Part shown: one piece after another, positions 27,356-36,075 of the stretch | Layout of the letters: each line of letters opens with the position of its first letter | How positions within the stretch are numbered: position 1 is the first letter of the stretch | NCBI GenBank assembly: GCA_024696005.1 | Contig: JAILHF010000055.1 | Span: forward strand, 49,459 to 113,458 | Direction of reading: 5' to 3' | Length of the DNA: 64,000 nt | From: Lachnospiraceae bacterium | Lineage (GTDB): Bacteria; Bacillota; Clostridia; Lachnospirales; Lachnospiraceae | The notes under the pieces: model-generated | Seen by the model: the letters and a program-made list of their open reading frames with translations, nothing else | What the model was told of the DNA's origin: nothing | The model's database searches: none | Made by a program: the position numbers and the translations under genes

Positions 27356-28141
27356 CTACTCTTGCTTCAGGATATCGAGCACCCACTGGTCCTGTTTCAT
27401 GGCTTCGGTGCGCCTGCGGTAGTCGGGGAGTGTTTTTTCGATCTCACGGTAAAAGGCGGGGCTGTGATCGCGGTGCAGGGTATGGCATAGCTCATGGACC
27501 ACGACATAGTCGATCTCATAGAGGGAGAGCGTGATGAGCAGGAGGCTGTAGTTGATGCCGCATTTCGCGTTGCAGGAGCCCCAGTTGGTCCGGGCCGAGG
27601 AGATGCGGATCCGGGTGCAGGGAAAGCCGGTCAGCTTCGAAAACCGGGCTGTATGCTCCGTGAGGATGCGGCGTGCCTGCTCGCGGTACCAGTATGTAAG
27701 CATTGCCCTGTTCTGCCGCAGGATCTCCTCTTCGGGCAGAGCGATGAGGGAGATGTCCTTCGTGCGCAGACGCGGATGGGGCAGACAAAGAAACGTGCCG
27801 TCGTAGTCCGCGAGTCCGCCGCGGAAGCTTTCGGCATCGGCCAGAAACTGCTCCGGGCTGCTCAGGCGGACGTCACGGCCTGCGTGGTAGCGAAGCGTCA
27901 GCATGGCCCCGAGAAAGGGCACCCGGCTTTCGGGGGCGGCCGTGACCGAATCGGCGCGGTTTACGGAGCGCTTGCAGAGTGCCTGCCTTTCGGCGATCCA
28001 TTTCTGTTTTTCCGCGATAAAGGCATCGATCTCGGCGGCGCTGCTGTAAAGGGGAGCGCGCACGATCAGGCGCCCGTCGCTTTGGATCTCCAGGGCGATG
28101 CTTTTTCTTCGGCTTCGGATGATCTGTTCCTCTTTAATCAT
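27356..28141 (-). CDS. DUF45/YgjP-type zinc metalloprotease
   Basis: This 261-residue protein has the N-terminal RSRRKSIALEI segment and the C-terminal VVVHELCHTLHRDHSPAFY segment of the YgjP/DUF45 (M48-related) family. HELCH supplies the two zinc histidines and the catalytic glutamate, and a third ligand lies in the following HSPAFY stretch. The TNWGSCNAKCGINYS segment is also typical. It is soluble, with no signal or membrane segment. It is divergent from the lipoprotein gene. The start codon lies seven bases after a TATAAT box with no ribosome-binding site, so the message is probably leaderless. The substrate is unknown. Confidence 0.85.
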   Translation of the reverse strand: MIKEEQIIRSRRKSIALEIQSDGRLIVRAPLYSSAAEIDAFIAEKQKWIAERQALCKRSVNRADSVTAAPESRVPFLGAMLTLRYHAGRDVRLSSPEQFLADAESFRGGLADYDGTFLCLPHPRLRTKDISLIALPEEEILRQNRAMLTYWYREQARRILTEHTARFSKLTGFPCTRIRISSARTNWGSCNAKCGINYSLLLITLSLYEIDYVVVHELCHTLHRDHSPAFYREIEKTLPDYRRRTEAMKQDQWVLDILKQE

Positions 28142-28148
28142 GTTTTTG

Positions 28149-28176
28149 ATTATAGCAGAGAATTGTTTGGCGTGAA
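28149..28176 (-). promoter_or_regulatory. leaderless-type promoter of the DUF45 gene
   Basis: On the minus strand TTCACG and a perfect TATAAT are separated by 16 bases. The -10 box ends seven bases before the ATG at 28141. Confidence 0.6.
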
Positions 28177-28196
28177 ATGGGATTTTGTGGTATGAT
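28167..28196 (+). promoter_or_regulatory. leaderless-type promoter of the TPR lipoprotein gene
   Basis: TTGGCG and TATGAT are separated by 18 bases. The -10 box ends six bases before the ATG at 28203. It overlaps the divergent DUF45 promoter, so the two genes may be regulated together. Confidence 0.5.
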
Positions 28197-28202
28197 GGCT
28201 AC

Positions 28203-29252
28203 ATGAATGCCGGAATGAAGATGACAATCTGTGCGGGGCTGTGTGCCCTTTTTCTCGGTGGCTGCGGCGGAAGCGGGGAAACGCATCTGCAGAAGGGCAT
28301 GGAGGCGGTAGCCAGGCAGGAATACCGCAATGCCCTGGCGGAGCTGGACGGAGCGATCCGGGACGGCGAGGACAAGGAGCAGGCATATCGCGGGATGGGG
28401 CTGGCTTACATGGGACAGCAGGAATACGCAAAGGCCCTGGCGTCCTTTTCCAAAGCCCTGGGCGAAGCGGGGATCTATCCCGGCGAGACGGAATATGACA
28501 TCAATTACTACATGGCGATCTGCTATTACAAGCTGGGGGCTTATGACGAGGCGATCGGGCGTTACGACGCGATCACGGACCTGAAGCCCAAGGAACCCCG
28601 TGCCTGGTATCTGAAGGGCAACATGCAGCTCTGTCTGGAAGACATGGAAGGGGCGAAGGAGAGCTTCGAAAAGGCGGTTGCCATACGCAAGAACGATTAC
28701 GCGCTGTATATCGATATTTATGCGGCGCTGATGCAGCACGGCCTGGGAGCGGATGCGGCGGCCTATCTGGAGATGGTGGATGAGGCGGATCCCAAGACCG
28801 TTTCGGATTATGACAAAGGCCGTCTCTGTTTTTACCGTGGGGAATACACACAGGCGGGCAATTACCTGGAGCGTGCGCGTGAGTACGACAGCTCGAACAC
28901 GGAACTGATCACGCTGCTCGGAACCTGCTACAAGCAGCAGGGACAGATGGATAAGGCGGCAAGCGTGTACCAGGGCTTTGCCGAGGAGCATAACAATGCG
29001 CAGATCTGCAACCAGCTGGGGCTGTGCTACGCGGAAAGCGGGGATTACGAGCAGGCGCTGGCCGCGTTCCGGCGCGGCAAGGAGATCCGTGAGAACAATA
29101 CCTGCATGCAGACGCTCCGCTACAACGAGATCGCCTGCTGTGAATACCTGCAGGATTACGAAGGAGCGGCGGCTCTTCTTCAGGAATACATGGAAGTATA
29201 CGGCAAAACGGAAAAGCTGGAGAAGGAATACGCCTTCCTTACTACACGTTAG
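28203..29252 (+). CDS. TPR-repeat lipoprotein
   Basis: With the start at 28203 the product has 349 residues. A lipoprotein signal has the lipobox LGGC and Cys-21 as the lipidation site. The mature protein is a series of tetratricopeptide-type helical pairs, for example AYRGMGLAYMGQQEYAKALASF and TELITLLGTCYKQQGQMDKAASVY. It would sit on the outer face of the membrane as a protein-binding scaffold. The track start at 28185 would place the -10 box inside the gene. The ATG at 28203 fits the promoter spacing and gives a normal signal peptide. Partners are unknown. An A/T-rich tail without a clear terminator follows. Confidence 0.8.
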   Translation: MNAGMKMTICAGLCALFLGGCGGSGETHLQKGMEAVARQEYRNALAELDGAIRDGEDKEQAYRGMGLAYMGQQEYAKALASFSKALGEAGIYPGETEYDINYYMAICYYKLGAYDEAIGRYDAITDLKPKEPRAWYLKGNMQLCLEDMEGAKESFEKAVAIRKNDYALYIDIYAALMQHGLGADAAAYLEMVDEADPKTVSDYDKGRLCFYRGEYTQAGNYLERAREYDSSNTELITLLGTCYKQQGQMDKAASVYQGFAEEHNNAQICNQLGLCYAESGDYEQALAAFRRGKEIRENNTCMQTLRYNEIACCEYLQDYEGAAALLQEYMEVYGKTEKLEKEYAFLTTR

Positions 29253-29303
29253 ACTAAACGCACAAAATTATTTCTTTTTTTTCTTTCATAATAAACAAAA
29301 ACG

Positions 29304-29351
29304 TTACTATATGTAGTAGTGGCGGTCAGCGGTAAACATAATATCTTGTGT
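29304..29351 (+). promoter_or_regulatory. tandem NrdR boxes upstream of nrdD
   Basis: Two 16-base sites resemble the NrdR consensus ACACWATATATWGTGT. Box 1, TTACTATATGTAGTAG (29304-29319), matches well in its core. Box 2, ACATAATATCTTGTGT (29336-29351), differs at two positions. Their starts are 32 bases apart with a 16-base gap, the spacing expected for cooperative NrdR binding. They lie just upstream of the -35 box of nrdD, predicting repression when dATP is high. Confidence 0.75.
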
Positions 29352-29359
29352 TTCGCGGC

Positions 29360-29388
29360 TTGACTTTTCCCAAAGCCTTTGTTATGAT
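29360..29388 (+). promoter_or_regulatory. promoter of nrdD
   Basis: TTGACT and TATGAT are separated by 17 bases. The leader is nearly 200 bases long. It carries ATGTAAAC (29416) and GTTTACAT (29513) in opposite orientation. Nothing else was recognised in it. Confidence 0.75.
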
Positions 29389-29592
29389 ATCCCTGCACGG
29401 TCAATCAAATACTTATGTAAACAAAATACTCTACGGCGTTCTGAGCCGGAAGCTACACGAAATAGCCTGAAATATGATTTTTATGGAGATTTTGTTTTGT
29501 TGACGCTTCAAACTGGTTTACATAACATCGAGAGAGACCGGCAGGGAAAAATAGAGGATGAAAGCAGAATAAGAGAGGGAAAGCGGGAAGTT

Positions 29593-31986
29593 ATGTTCAA
29601 AGTGATCAAGAGGGGCGGAGAAACGACGGATTTCATGCTGAGCAAGATCAGCGATGCGATCCGCAAGGCATTTGATGCCGAAGAGATGCAGTACAACAAC
29701 GATATCATCGACATGCTGAGCCTGCGCGTCACGGCGGATTTTCAGCAGAAGATCAAGGGCGATGAGATCCACGTGGAAGAGATCCAGGACAGTGTGGAAA
29801 AGGTTCTGGAAACGGCAGGCTACACTGCGGTAGCCAAGGCATATATCCTGTACCGCAAGCAGAGAGAAAAGATCCGCACGATGAAGAACACCATCCTGGA
29901 TTACAAGGAAGTGGTGAACAGCTATGTCAAGGTGGAAGACTGGCGTGTAAAGGAAAACTCCACCGTGACCTACTCCGTTGGCGGACTGATCCTTTCCAAT
30001 TCCGGCGCCGTTACGGCAAACTACTGGCTTTCCGAAATCTATGACGAGGAGATCGCGGAAGCGCACCGCAACGCGGATATCCATATTCATGACCTGGCCA
30101 TGCTGACCGGTTACTGCGCGGGCTGGTCCCTGAAGCAGCTGATCCAGGAAGGGCTCGGCGGCATCACCGGCAAGATCACATCTGCACCGGCGGCACATCT
30201 TTCCGTTCTCTGCAACCAGATGGTCAACTTCCTCGGGATCATGCAGAACGAATGGGCCGGCGCACAGGCTTTTTCCTCCTTTGATACGTATCTGGCACCT
30301 TTTGTCAAGGCAGATAACTTAAGCTACACCGAAGTCAAGAAATGCATCGAGACATTCATCTACGGCGTTAATACGCCGTCCCGCTGGGGCACGCAGGCTC
30401 CCTTCTCCAACATCACTCTGGACTGGACGGTCCCGAACGATCTGGCGGAGCTGCCGGCCATCGTGGGCGGAAAGGAGATGGATTTCAAATATAAGGACTG
30501 CAAAAAGGAAATGGACATGGTGAACAAGGCCTTCATCGAGGTCATGATCGAGGGCGACGCCAACGGACGCGGTTTCCAGTACCCGATCCCCACCTATTCC
30601 ATCACGAGCGACTTTGACTGGTCCGATACCGAGAACAACCGTCTGCTCTTCGAAATGACGAGCAAGTACGGCACACCTTATTTCTCGAATTACATCAATT
30701 CCGACATGGAGCCCAGCGACGTGCGAAGCATGTGCTGCCGTCTGCGCCTGGATCTGCGCGAACTGCGCAAAAAGACCGGCGGTTTCTTCGGCTCCGGCGA
30801 GAGCACCGGCAGCGTGGGTGTTGTCACGATCAACATGCCCCGCATCGCTTATCTCTCGGCAAACGAAGACGAATTCTTCCGCCGCCTGAACCGCATGATG
30901 GATATCGCGGCAAGAAGCCTGAAGGTAAAGCGCGGCGTGATCACCAAGCTGATGGAAGAGGGGCTCTATCCTTATACGCAGCGTTATCTGGGCAGCTTTG
31001 AGAACCACTTCTCCACGATCGGTCTTGTGGGAATGAACGAGGTGGGACTGAATGCGAACTGGCTGCGTGCCGACATGACCTCGCCCAAGACGCAGGCGTT
31101 CACCAAGAAGGTTTTGAACCACATGCGTGACCGTCTGTCCGAGTATCAGGTGGAGTACGGCGATCTTTATAACCTGGAAGCAACGCCGGCCGAGAGCACG
31201 TCCTATCGTCTTGCGAAGCACGACAAGGCGAAATGGCCCGGGATCCGCACGGCGGGACATGACGGTGACGTGCCTTACTACACCAACTCCTCGCATCTTC
31301 CCGTTGATTACACGGCGGATATCTTTGATGCGCTGGATATCCAGGATGAGTTGCAGACGCTTTACACTTCGGGAACCGTGTTCCATGCCTTCCTGGGAGA
31401 GAAGCTTCCGGACTGGCAGTCGGCGGCAAAGCTGGTGCGCACCATCGCGGAGAATTACAAGCTGCCGTATTACACGCTTTCACCGACCTATTCGATCTGC
31501 AGGGAGCACGGATATCTGGCCGGCGAAGTGAAGGCCTGCCCGCACTGCGGAAAGAAGACCGAGATCTATTCCCGCATCACCGGCTATTACCGTCCGGTCC
31601 AGAACTGGAATGACGGAAAGCTGCAGGAATACAAGAACCGTACCGAATACGATATCGCCAATTCCGTCCTCAAGAGACCCACGTCCGCGATCGTGACCGT
31701 AAACGGACTGGACGATGACGAGCCGGAGATCGAGTTCTCCCAGCCGGAGGAGGTGCGTTATCTCTTCACGACGAAGAAGTGCCCGAACTGCAAGCTGGCC
31801 AAGGAAGCGTTGAAGAACATTCCTTATGTCCTGATGGATGCGGAGGAGAATCCGGAGCTGGCGTACAAATACAAGGTCCGCCAGGCACCCACGCTGGTGG
31901 TCGTCAACAGTGATCAGGTCCGAAAGTTTTCCAACCTGTCCAACATCGTGCAGTATGCGGAGGAAAACGCACTAGTAGGTGTATGA
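29593..31986 (+). CDS. nrdD: anaerobic ribonucleoside-triphosphate reductase with thioredoxin-like tail
   Basis: This oxygen-sensitive class III enzyme reduces ribonucleotides by glycyl-radical chemistry. The start at 29593 is preferred to 29497. It follows a GGGAAGCGGGAAG-like site and begins at the ATP-cone domain (MFKVIKRGG, about 1-93). The core has SMCCRLRLDLREL, the CPHC zinc ligands and the radical motif RITGY (followed by WNDGK). Unusually, residues about 719-797 form a thioredoxin/glutaredoxin-like domain with CPNC at 730-733. This could deliver electrons to the active site in cis. No nrdG activase gene is adjacent. NrdR boxes lie upstream. Confidence 0.95.
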   Translation: MFKVIKRGGETTDFMLSKISDAIRKAFDAEEMQYNNDIIDMLSLRVTADFQQKIKGDEIHVEEIQDSVEKVLETAGYTAVAKAYILYRKQREKIRTMKNTILDYKEVVNSYVKVEDWRVKENSTVTYSVGGLILSNSGAVTANYWLSEIYDEEIAEAHRNADIHIHDLAMLTGYCAGWSLKQLIQEGLGGITGKITSAPAAHLSVLCNQMVNFLGIMQNEWAGAQAFSSFDTYLAPFVKADNLSYTEVKKCIETFIYGVNTPSRWGTQAPFSNITLDWTVPNDLAELPAIVGGKEMDFKYKDCKKEMDMVNKAFIEVMIEGDANGRGFQYPIPTYSITSDFDWSDTENNRLLFEMTSKYGTPYFSNYINSDMEPSDVRSMCCRLRLDLRELRKKTGGFFGSGESTGSVGVVTINMPRIAYLSANEDEFFRRLNRMMDIAARSLKVKRGVITKLMEEGLYPYTQRYLGSFENHFSTIGLVGMNEVGLNANWLRADMTSPKTQAFTKKVLNHMRDRLSEYQVEYGDLYNLEATPAESTSYRLAKHDKAKWPGIRTAGHDGDVPYYTNSSHLPVDYTADIFDALDIQDELQTLYTSGTVFHAFLGEKLPDWQSAAKLVRTIAENYKLPYYTLSPTYSICREHGYLAGEVKACPHCGKKTEIYSRITGYYRPVQNWNDGKLQEYKNRTEYDIANSVLKRPTSAIVTVNGLDDDEPEIEFSQPEEVRYLFTTKKCPNCKLAKEALKNIPYVLMDAEENPELAYKYKVRQAPTLVVVNSDQVRKFSNLSNIVQYAEENALVGV

Positions 31987-32000
31987 GCTTGAAAAAGCCC

Positions 32001-32029
32001 TATACATTTTCGAACAAATCATTTATAAT
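32001..32029 (+). promoter_or_regulatory. promoter of the DUF4234-like gene
   Basis: TATACA and a perfect TATAAT are separated by 17 bases. The transcription start would fall near 32036, inside the left arm of the hairpin at 32031. Confidence 0.7.
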
Positions 32030-32030
32030 A

Positions 32031-32060
32031 AGACTGTGTGTGTCAGGCACACAGTCTTTT
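32031..32060 (+). terminator. terminator of nrdD overlapping the next promoter's start
   Basis: AGACTGTGTG (32031-32040) pairs perfectly with CACACAGTCT (32048-32057), followed by TTT. Transcripts from the promoter at 32001 would lack the left half of the stem and escape termination. Confidence 0.8.
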
Positions 32061-32085
32061 ATTAAAAAAAGGAGGGGAAAGAAAG

Positions 32086-32709
32086 ATGTTTTGTGAAAAG
32101 TGCGGAACACAGGTGCCCGACGGAAGTTCGGTATGTCCGAATTGCGGAGCACCGTTGTCGACCGGAGCAAAAGTGGGGAGCGCGGTCAGCGCAGCAGCCG
32201 GTGCGGCACAGGATGTTTTCGGTCAGGCAGAGCAGTCTCTTGGGAGCGCACTCAACAACGTCAGCCAGAGCATGGGAGGACCGAACCTCCAGCAGTCGCC
32301 GACGGGCGGACCTCTGAAGACGGACCGCAGCCTGGTAATGTACATCCTTTTGACGATCGTTACCTGCGGCATTTACGGTTACTACTTTGTGTACACCATG
32401 GCAAGAGATGTGAACATCGCCTGCGAAGGTGACGGAGAACAGACGGCCGGCCTGGTGGCCTTCATCGTGCTGAGCATGGTGACCTGCGGCTTCTATGCAT
32501 ACTACTGGTACTACAAGATGGCCAATCGTCTGCAGGCCAATGCACCCCGTTACGGTCTGAACTTTACCGAGAACGGGACCACCGTACTGCTCTGGTGCGT
32601 GATCGGTATGTTTGTCTGCGGCATCGGTCCCTTTGTTGCCATGTACATCCTGATCAAGAACACCAACGAGATCTGCACCGGTTATAACCGGGCTAACGGT
32701 TTCATGTAA
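32086..32709 (+). CDS. zinc-ribbon DUF4234-like membrane protein
   Basis: The start at 32086 follows GGAGGGGAAAG and gives 207 residues. A short zinc ribbon (CEKC...CPNC, residues 3-21) is followed by a Ser/Ala/Gln-rich linker. Then come three hydrophobic helices (about 83-105, 123-145 and 168-192), with the repeated motif TCGxY/FxxYY at the first two. This fits the DUF4234 family with an added zinc ribbon. The helices put it in the cytoplasmic membrane with the ribbon probably inside the cell. Function is unknown. It is a single-gene unit between two terminators. Confidence 0.75.
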   Translation: MFCEKCGTQVPDGSSVCPNCGAPLSTGAKVGSAVSAAAGAAQDVFGQAEQSLGSALNNVSQSMGGPNLQQSPTGGPLKTDRSLVMYILLTIVTCGIYGYYFVYTMARDVNIACEGDGEQTAGLVAFIVLSMVTCGFYAYYWYYKMANRLQANAPRYGLNFTENGTTVLLWCVIGMFVCGIGPFVAMYILIKNTNEICTGYNRANGFM

Positions 32710-32726
32710 GCATTCGTCGCAAATAC

Positions 32727-32756
32727 GGCCCGCCTTCGAAAGAGGGCGGGCTTTTT
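32727..32756 (+). terminator. terminator of the DUF4234-like gene
   Basis: GCCCGCC pairs with GGCGGGC, followed by five T residues. Confidence 0.9.
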
Positions 32757-32778
32757 CAAAGGGAATGGGAGGCATCCG

Positions 32779-33708
32779 ATGATCGACAGGCTGATCGAAA
32801 AAATTGAGAAGACGGGAGCACCGATCGTGGTGGGGCTCGACCCGACCATGAAGCTGATCCCGCCGCAGATATTGAAGAAACACATGGATGAGAGAGGAGA
32901 ATGCCCGGAAGCGGTGGCGGATGCCATGACGGAATACAACCGGGGGCTGATCGATGCCGTTGCGGATCTTGTTCCGGCGGTGAAACCCCAGATCGCTATG
33001 TATGAGGCTTTCGGCCTTGCGGGACTGACGGCCTTTGCGGAGACGGTCCGCTATGCGAAAGAGAAGGGGCTGGTGGTGATCGGCGACGTCAAAAGGGGCG
33101 ATATCGGTTCCACATCGGAAGCCTATGCCCAGGCCCATCTGGGAAAGTGCGTGATCGGCGAAAAGACCTTCCGCGGTTTTGAGGAGGATTTTGCCACGGT
33201 CAATCCCTATCTGGGCAGCGACGGCGTAAAGCCTTTCGTCAAGGTATGCGCCGAAGAGAAGAAAGGGATCTTTGTGCTGGTAAAGACGTCCAACCCTTCC
33301 AGCGGGGAGTTTCAGGACCGGGAGATCGACGGTCGCCCGCTCTATCAGCTGGTGGGAGAAAAGGTCGCGGAATGGGGCGAAGAACTGATGGGCAGCCGCG
33401 GATACAGCTATGTGGGGGCAGTGGCCGGAGCCACCTGGCCCCACCAGGGAAAGCAGATCCGCCAGCTGATGCCGAAGAGCTATATCCTGGTACCGGGATA
33501 CGGAGCCCAGGGAGGAAAGGGAGCGGATCTGGTCCACTTCTTCAACAAGGACGGCCTCGGGGCGATCATCAATTCCTCACGCGGCATCATCGGGGCTTAC
33601 CAGCAGGAGAAGTATGCGTCCTACGGGGCGGAAGCTTATGCGGATGCGGCACGCGCGGCCGTGATCGACATGAAGGAAGATATCGCGCAGGCACTGTCAA
33701 ATCTCTAA
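32779..33708 (+). CDS. pyrF: orotidine 5'-phosphate decarboxylase
   Basis: It converts OMP to UMP, the last step of de novo UMP synthesis. The 309-residue length marks the longer, type 2 subfamily. The N-terminal VGLDPT segment is at about 16-21, and the catalytic DVKRGDIGSTSEAY segment near 104-117 holds the Asp-Lys-Asp array. NPYLG follows near 138. No separate promoter was recognised in the 22 bases after the upstream terminator, so residual read-through or a promoter inside the upstream gene is required. It begins a group with uraA and upp, combining synthesis and salvage of uracil nucleotides. Confidence 0.95.
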   Translation: MIDRLIEKIEKTGAPIVVGLDPTMKLIPPQILKKHMDERGECPEAVADAMTEYNRGLIDAVADLVPAVKPQIAMYEAFGLAGLTAFAETVRYAKEKGLVVIGDVKRGDIGSTSEAYAQAHLGKCVIGEKTFRGFEEDFATVNPYLGSDGVKPFVKVCAEEKKGIFVLVKTSNPSSGEFQDREIDGRPLYQLVGEKVAEWGEELMGSRGYSYVGAVAGATWPHQGKQIRQLMPKSYILVPGYGAQGGKGADLVHFFNKDGLGAIINSSRGIIGAYQQEKYASYGAEAYADAARAAVIDMKEDIAQALSNL

Positions 33709-33724
33709 AGGGGAGGAAAAAGAG

Positions 33725-35122
33725 ATGCAGAAAGAAGCGGTAAAGGACAATGCGATCTACGATGCGAAAAAACTGGGTATTCCCAGAATGCTCATTCTGG
33801 GACTGCAGCACATGTTTGCCATGTTCGGCGCAACCATACTGGTGCCGATCCTGGTCAATTCCTACTTCCACGGTGAAGGGCTTTCCGTTCAGGTGACGCT
33901 CTTCTTCGCCGGAGTCGGAACACTTTTCTTCCATCTGTGCACGAAACTGAAGGTACCGGCGTTCCTCGGTTCCTCCTTTGCTTTCCTGGGCGGCTTTGCA
34001 ACGGTGGCGGAGCTGAATGTCGGGCCTTTTGCCGACATGAGCTACGGGGAGAAGCTTCCCTATGCCTGCGGCGGCATCGTCGTGGCAGGTCTTCTGTACC
34101 TGATCCTGGCACTGGTGATCCGTCTGGTCGGGGTGGAGAACGTGATGCGTTTCCTCCCGCCCGTGGTGACGGGCCCCATCATCATCTGCATCGGCTTAAG
34201 CCTTGCGCCTTCGGCCGTGAGCAATGCCTCCACCTGCTGGCCCCTGGCGCTGATCGCGCTCGCGGTGGTCGTGATCTTCAATATCTGGGGGAAAGGGATG
34301 TTCAAGATCATCCCCATCCTTCTGGGTGTGGTGATCTCCTACGTGGCGGCCCTGATCATGAACGCCTGCGGCATGACCAATGCGGACGGCAGCGCGATCC
34401 TCAATTTTGAGCCCATCGCGAAGGCATCCTGGGTAGGCCTGCCGCCTTTCCTCTTTGCCAAGTTCGATATCACGGCGATCCTGGTGATGGCGCCCATCGC
34501 CCTTGCCACCATGATGGAGCACATCGGCGACATTTCCGCCATCTCCGCCACCACGGGACGGAACTTCATCCAGGATCCCGGCCTGCATCGCACCCTTCTG
34601 GGCGACGGCATGGCCACCTCCCTGGCGGCCCTCTTCGGCGGCCCGGCCAACACCACCTACGGAGAGAACACGGGTGTGCTGGAGCTTTCCAAGGTCTATG
34701 ATCCCACGGTGGTCCGCATCGCGGCGGCCTTCGCCCTGGTACTGAGCTTCATCCCCAAGGTATCGGATCTGATCGGGACCATGCCTTCGGCGATCATCGG
34801 CGGGATCAGCTTCATCCTTTACGGAATGATCAGTGCGATTGGCGTGCGCAACATCGTGGAGAACAAGGTGAATCTGACAAAGTCCCGCAACCTGATCATC
34901 GCGGCGGTGATCCTTGTCTGCGGACTGGGCTTCTCGGGCGGCCTGACCTTCACCATCGGTTCCACCAGCATCACCCTGACCGCACTGGCGATCGCGGCCA
35001 TCGCAGGCATCCTGCTGAACGCGATCCTTCCCGGAAACGATTATCATTTCGGAAAGAATCCTGAGGGCGACATCAACCGCGGCCTGAGCTTTAACATAAA
35101 CGAAAAGGAAGAGGAAGAATAA
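33725..35122 (+). CDS. uraA: uracil permease, NCS2 family
   Basis: This 465-residue polytopic protein has the 14-segment nucleobase:cation symporter-2 pattern. The N-terminal [19 protein letters not shown] signature is at about 21-39. The [19 protein letters not shown] segment of uracil transporters lies near 313-331. It imports uracil across the cytoplasmic membrane with protons. It lies 16 bases after pyrF behind GGGGAGG and directly before upp, which converts the imported uracil to UMP. The substrate is inferred from that context. Confidence 0.92.
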   Translation: MQKEAVKDNAIYDAKKLGIPRMLILGLQHMFAMFGATILVPILVNSYFHGEGLSVQVTLFFAGVGTLFFHLCTKLKVPAFLGSSFAFLGGFATVAELNVGPFADMSYGEKLPYACGGIVVAGLLYLILALVIRLVGVENVMRFLPPVVTGPIIICIGLSLAPSAVSNASTCWPLALIALAVVVIFNIWGKGMFKIIPILLGVVISYVAALIMNACGMTNADGSAILNFEPIAKASWVGLPPFLFAKFDITAILVMAPIALATMMEHIGDISAISATTGRNFIQDPGLHRTLLGDGMATSLAALFGGPANTTYGENTGVLELSKVYDPTVVRIAAAFALVLSFIPKVSDLIGTMPSAIIGGISFILYGMISAIGVRNIVENKVNLTKSRNLIIAAVILVCGLGFSGGLTFTIGSTSITLTALAIAAIAGILLNAILPGNDYHFGKNPEGDINRGLSFNINEKEEEE

Positions 35123-35148
35123 ATACAAAGACAACGGAGGACGGAAGA

Positions 35149-35793
35149 ATGGACTTTACGAAGGAACCCAATATCTACATCCTGGATCATCCCCTGATCC
35201 AGCACAAGATCACCCGCCTGCGGGACAAGAGCACCGGAACGGCGGAATTCCGCAAGGTCGCGGGCGAGATCGCCATGCTCATGGGCTACGAGGCCCTGCG
35301 CGACCTGGAAACCGAAAACATCGAGATCGAGACCCCGATCGAAAAGACCTCCAGCCCGGTGATCGCCGGCCGCAAGCAGGCCGTGGTGCCGATCCTCAGA
35401 GCGGGGCTTGGCATGACCGAGGGCATCTTAAGCCTCCTGCCCACGGCAAAGGTGGGGCACATCGGGATGTACCGTGACGAGGTGACTCACAAGCCCCACA
35501 GCTATTACTGCAAGCTTCCCAATCCCATCAACGAGCGCATCATCATCGTGACGGATCCCATGCTGGCAACAGGCGGTTCGGCAGTGGACGCGATCAATTT
35601 CATCAAGGAAAAGGGCGGGCGCATGATCAAGTTCATGTGCATCATCGCAGCGCCGGAGGGCCTGAAGAACCTTCACGAGAAGCATCCGGATGTGCAGATC
35701 TACGTGGGCCATCTGGACCGGGAGCTCAACGAGAACGCCTATATCTGCCCGGGCCTGGGCGATGCCGGCGACAGGATCTTCGGAACCAAGTAA
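35149..35793 (+). CDS. upp: uracil phosphoribosyltransferase
   Basis: It makes UMP from uracil and PRPP. The 214-residue length is typical. The PRPP-binding loop [12 protein letters not shown] is near 135-146, and the C-terminal uracil-binding segment [16 protein letters not shown] closes the protein. The [19 protein letters not shown] start is characteristic of bacterial Upp. It lies 26 bases after uraA with an ACGGAGG site. Confidence 0.96.
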   Translation: MDFTKEPNIYILDHPLIQHKITRLRDKSTGTAEFRKVAGEIAMLMGYEALRDLETENIEIETPIEKTSSPVIAGRKQAVVPILRAGLGMTEGILSLLPTAKVGHIGMYRDEVTHKPHSYYCKLPNPINERIIIVTDPMLATGGSAVDAINFIKEKGGRMIKFMCIIAAPEGLKNLHEKHPDVQIYVGHLDRELNENAYICPGLGDAGDRIFGTK

Positions 35794-35805
35794 GGGGGGA
35801 AGCCC

Positions 35806-36075
35806 ATGAAGCTGATTCTTGTACGGGAGAACGAGAGCCCGGAGGATTACGACGAGTCCGTGCGCAAGCTCAAGCGCTGCCTGGTGGACGGCGGCCTGAC
35901 CGGAAAGATCCCCACCCTGGATTACATCCGGCCGGACGGAAAGTATACGGACGAGTACATCGAGGACATGATACAGGAGATGATCGCGCGCGTGGGCGCG
36001 GAGCACATGATGCGGCAGCCCCTGTTTGACGCAGTGGTGCTGCTGCGCCGTCTGGAGAGCAGTCAGGAAGTTTGA
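35806..36075 (+). CDS. unknown 89-residue protein
   Basis: This small soluble, mixed-charge protein has no recognised motif. It starts 12 bases after upp behind a strong GGGGGGAAG site and overlaps the next gene by four bases (TTGA), so it is translated as part of the pyrF operon. The predicted structure is mainly helical, with one N-terminal strand, MKLILVREN. No function is proposed. Confidence 0.6.
   Translation: MKLILVRENESPEDYDESVRKLKRCLVDGGLTGKIPTLDYIRPDGKYTDEYIEDMIQEMIARVGAEHMMRQPLFDAVVLLRRLESSQEV

Noticed and set aside
27193-27534. ORFs within the long inverted repeat
   Set aside because: Their composition follows the palindrome and there is no ribosome-binding site or recognisable domain.
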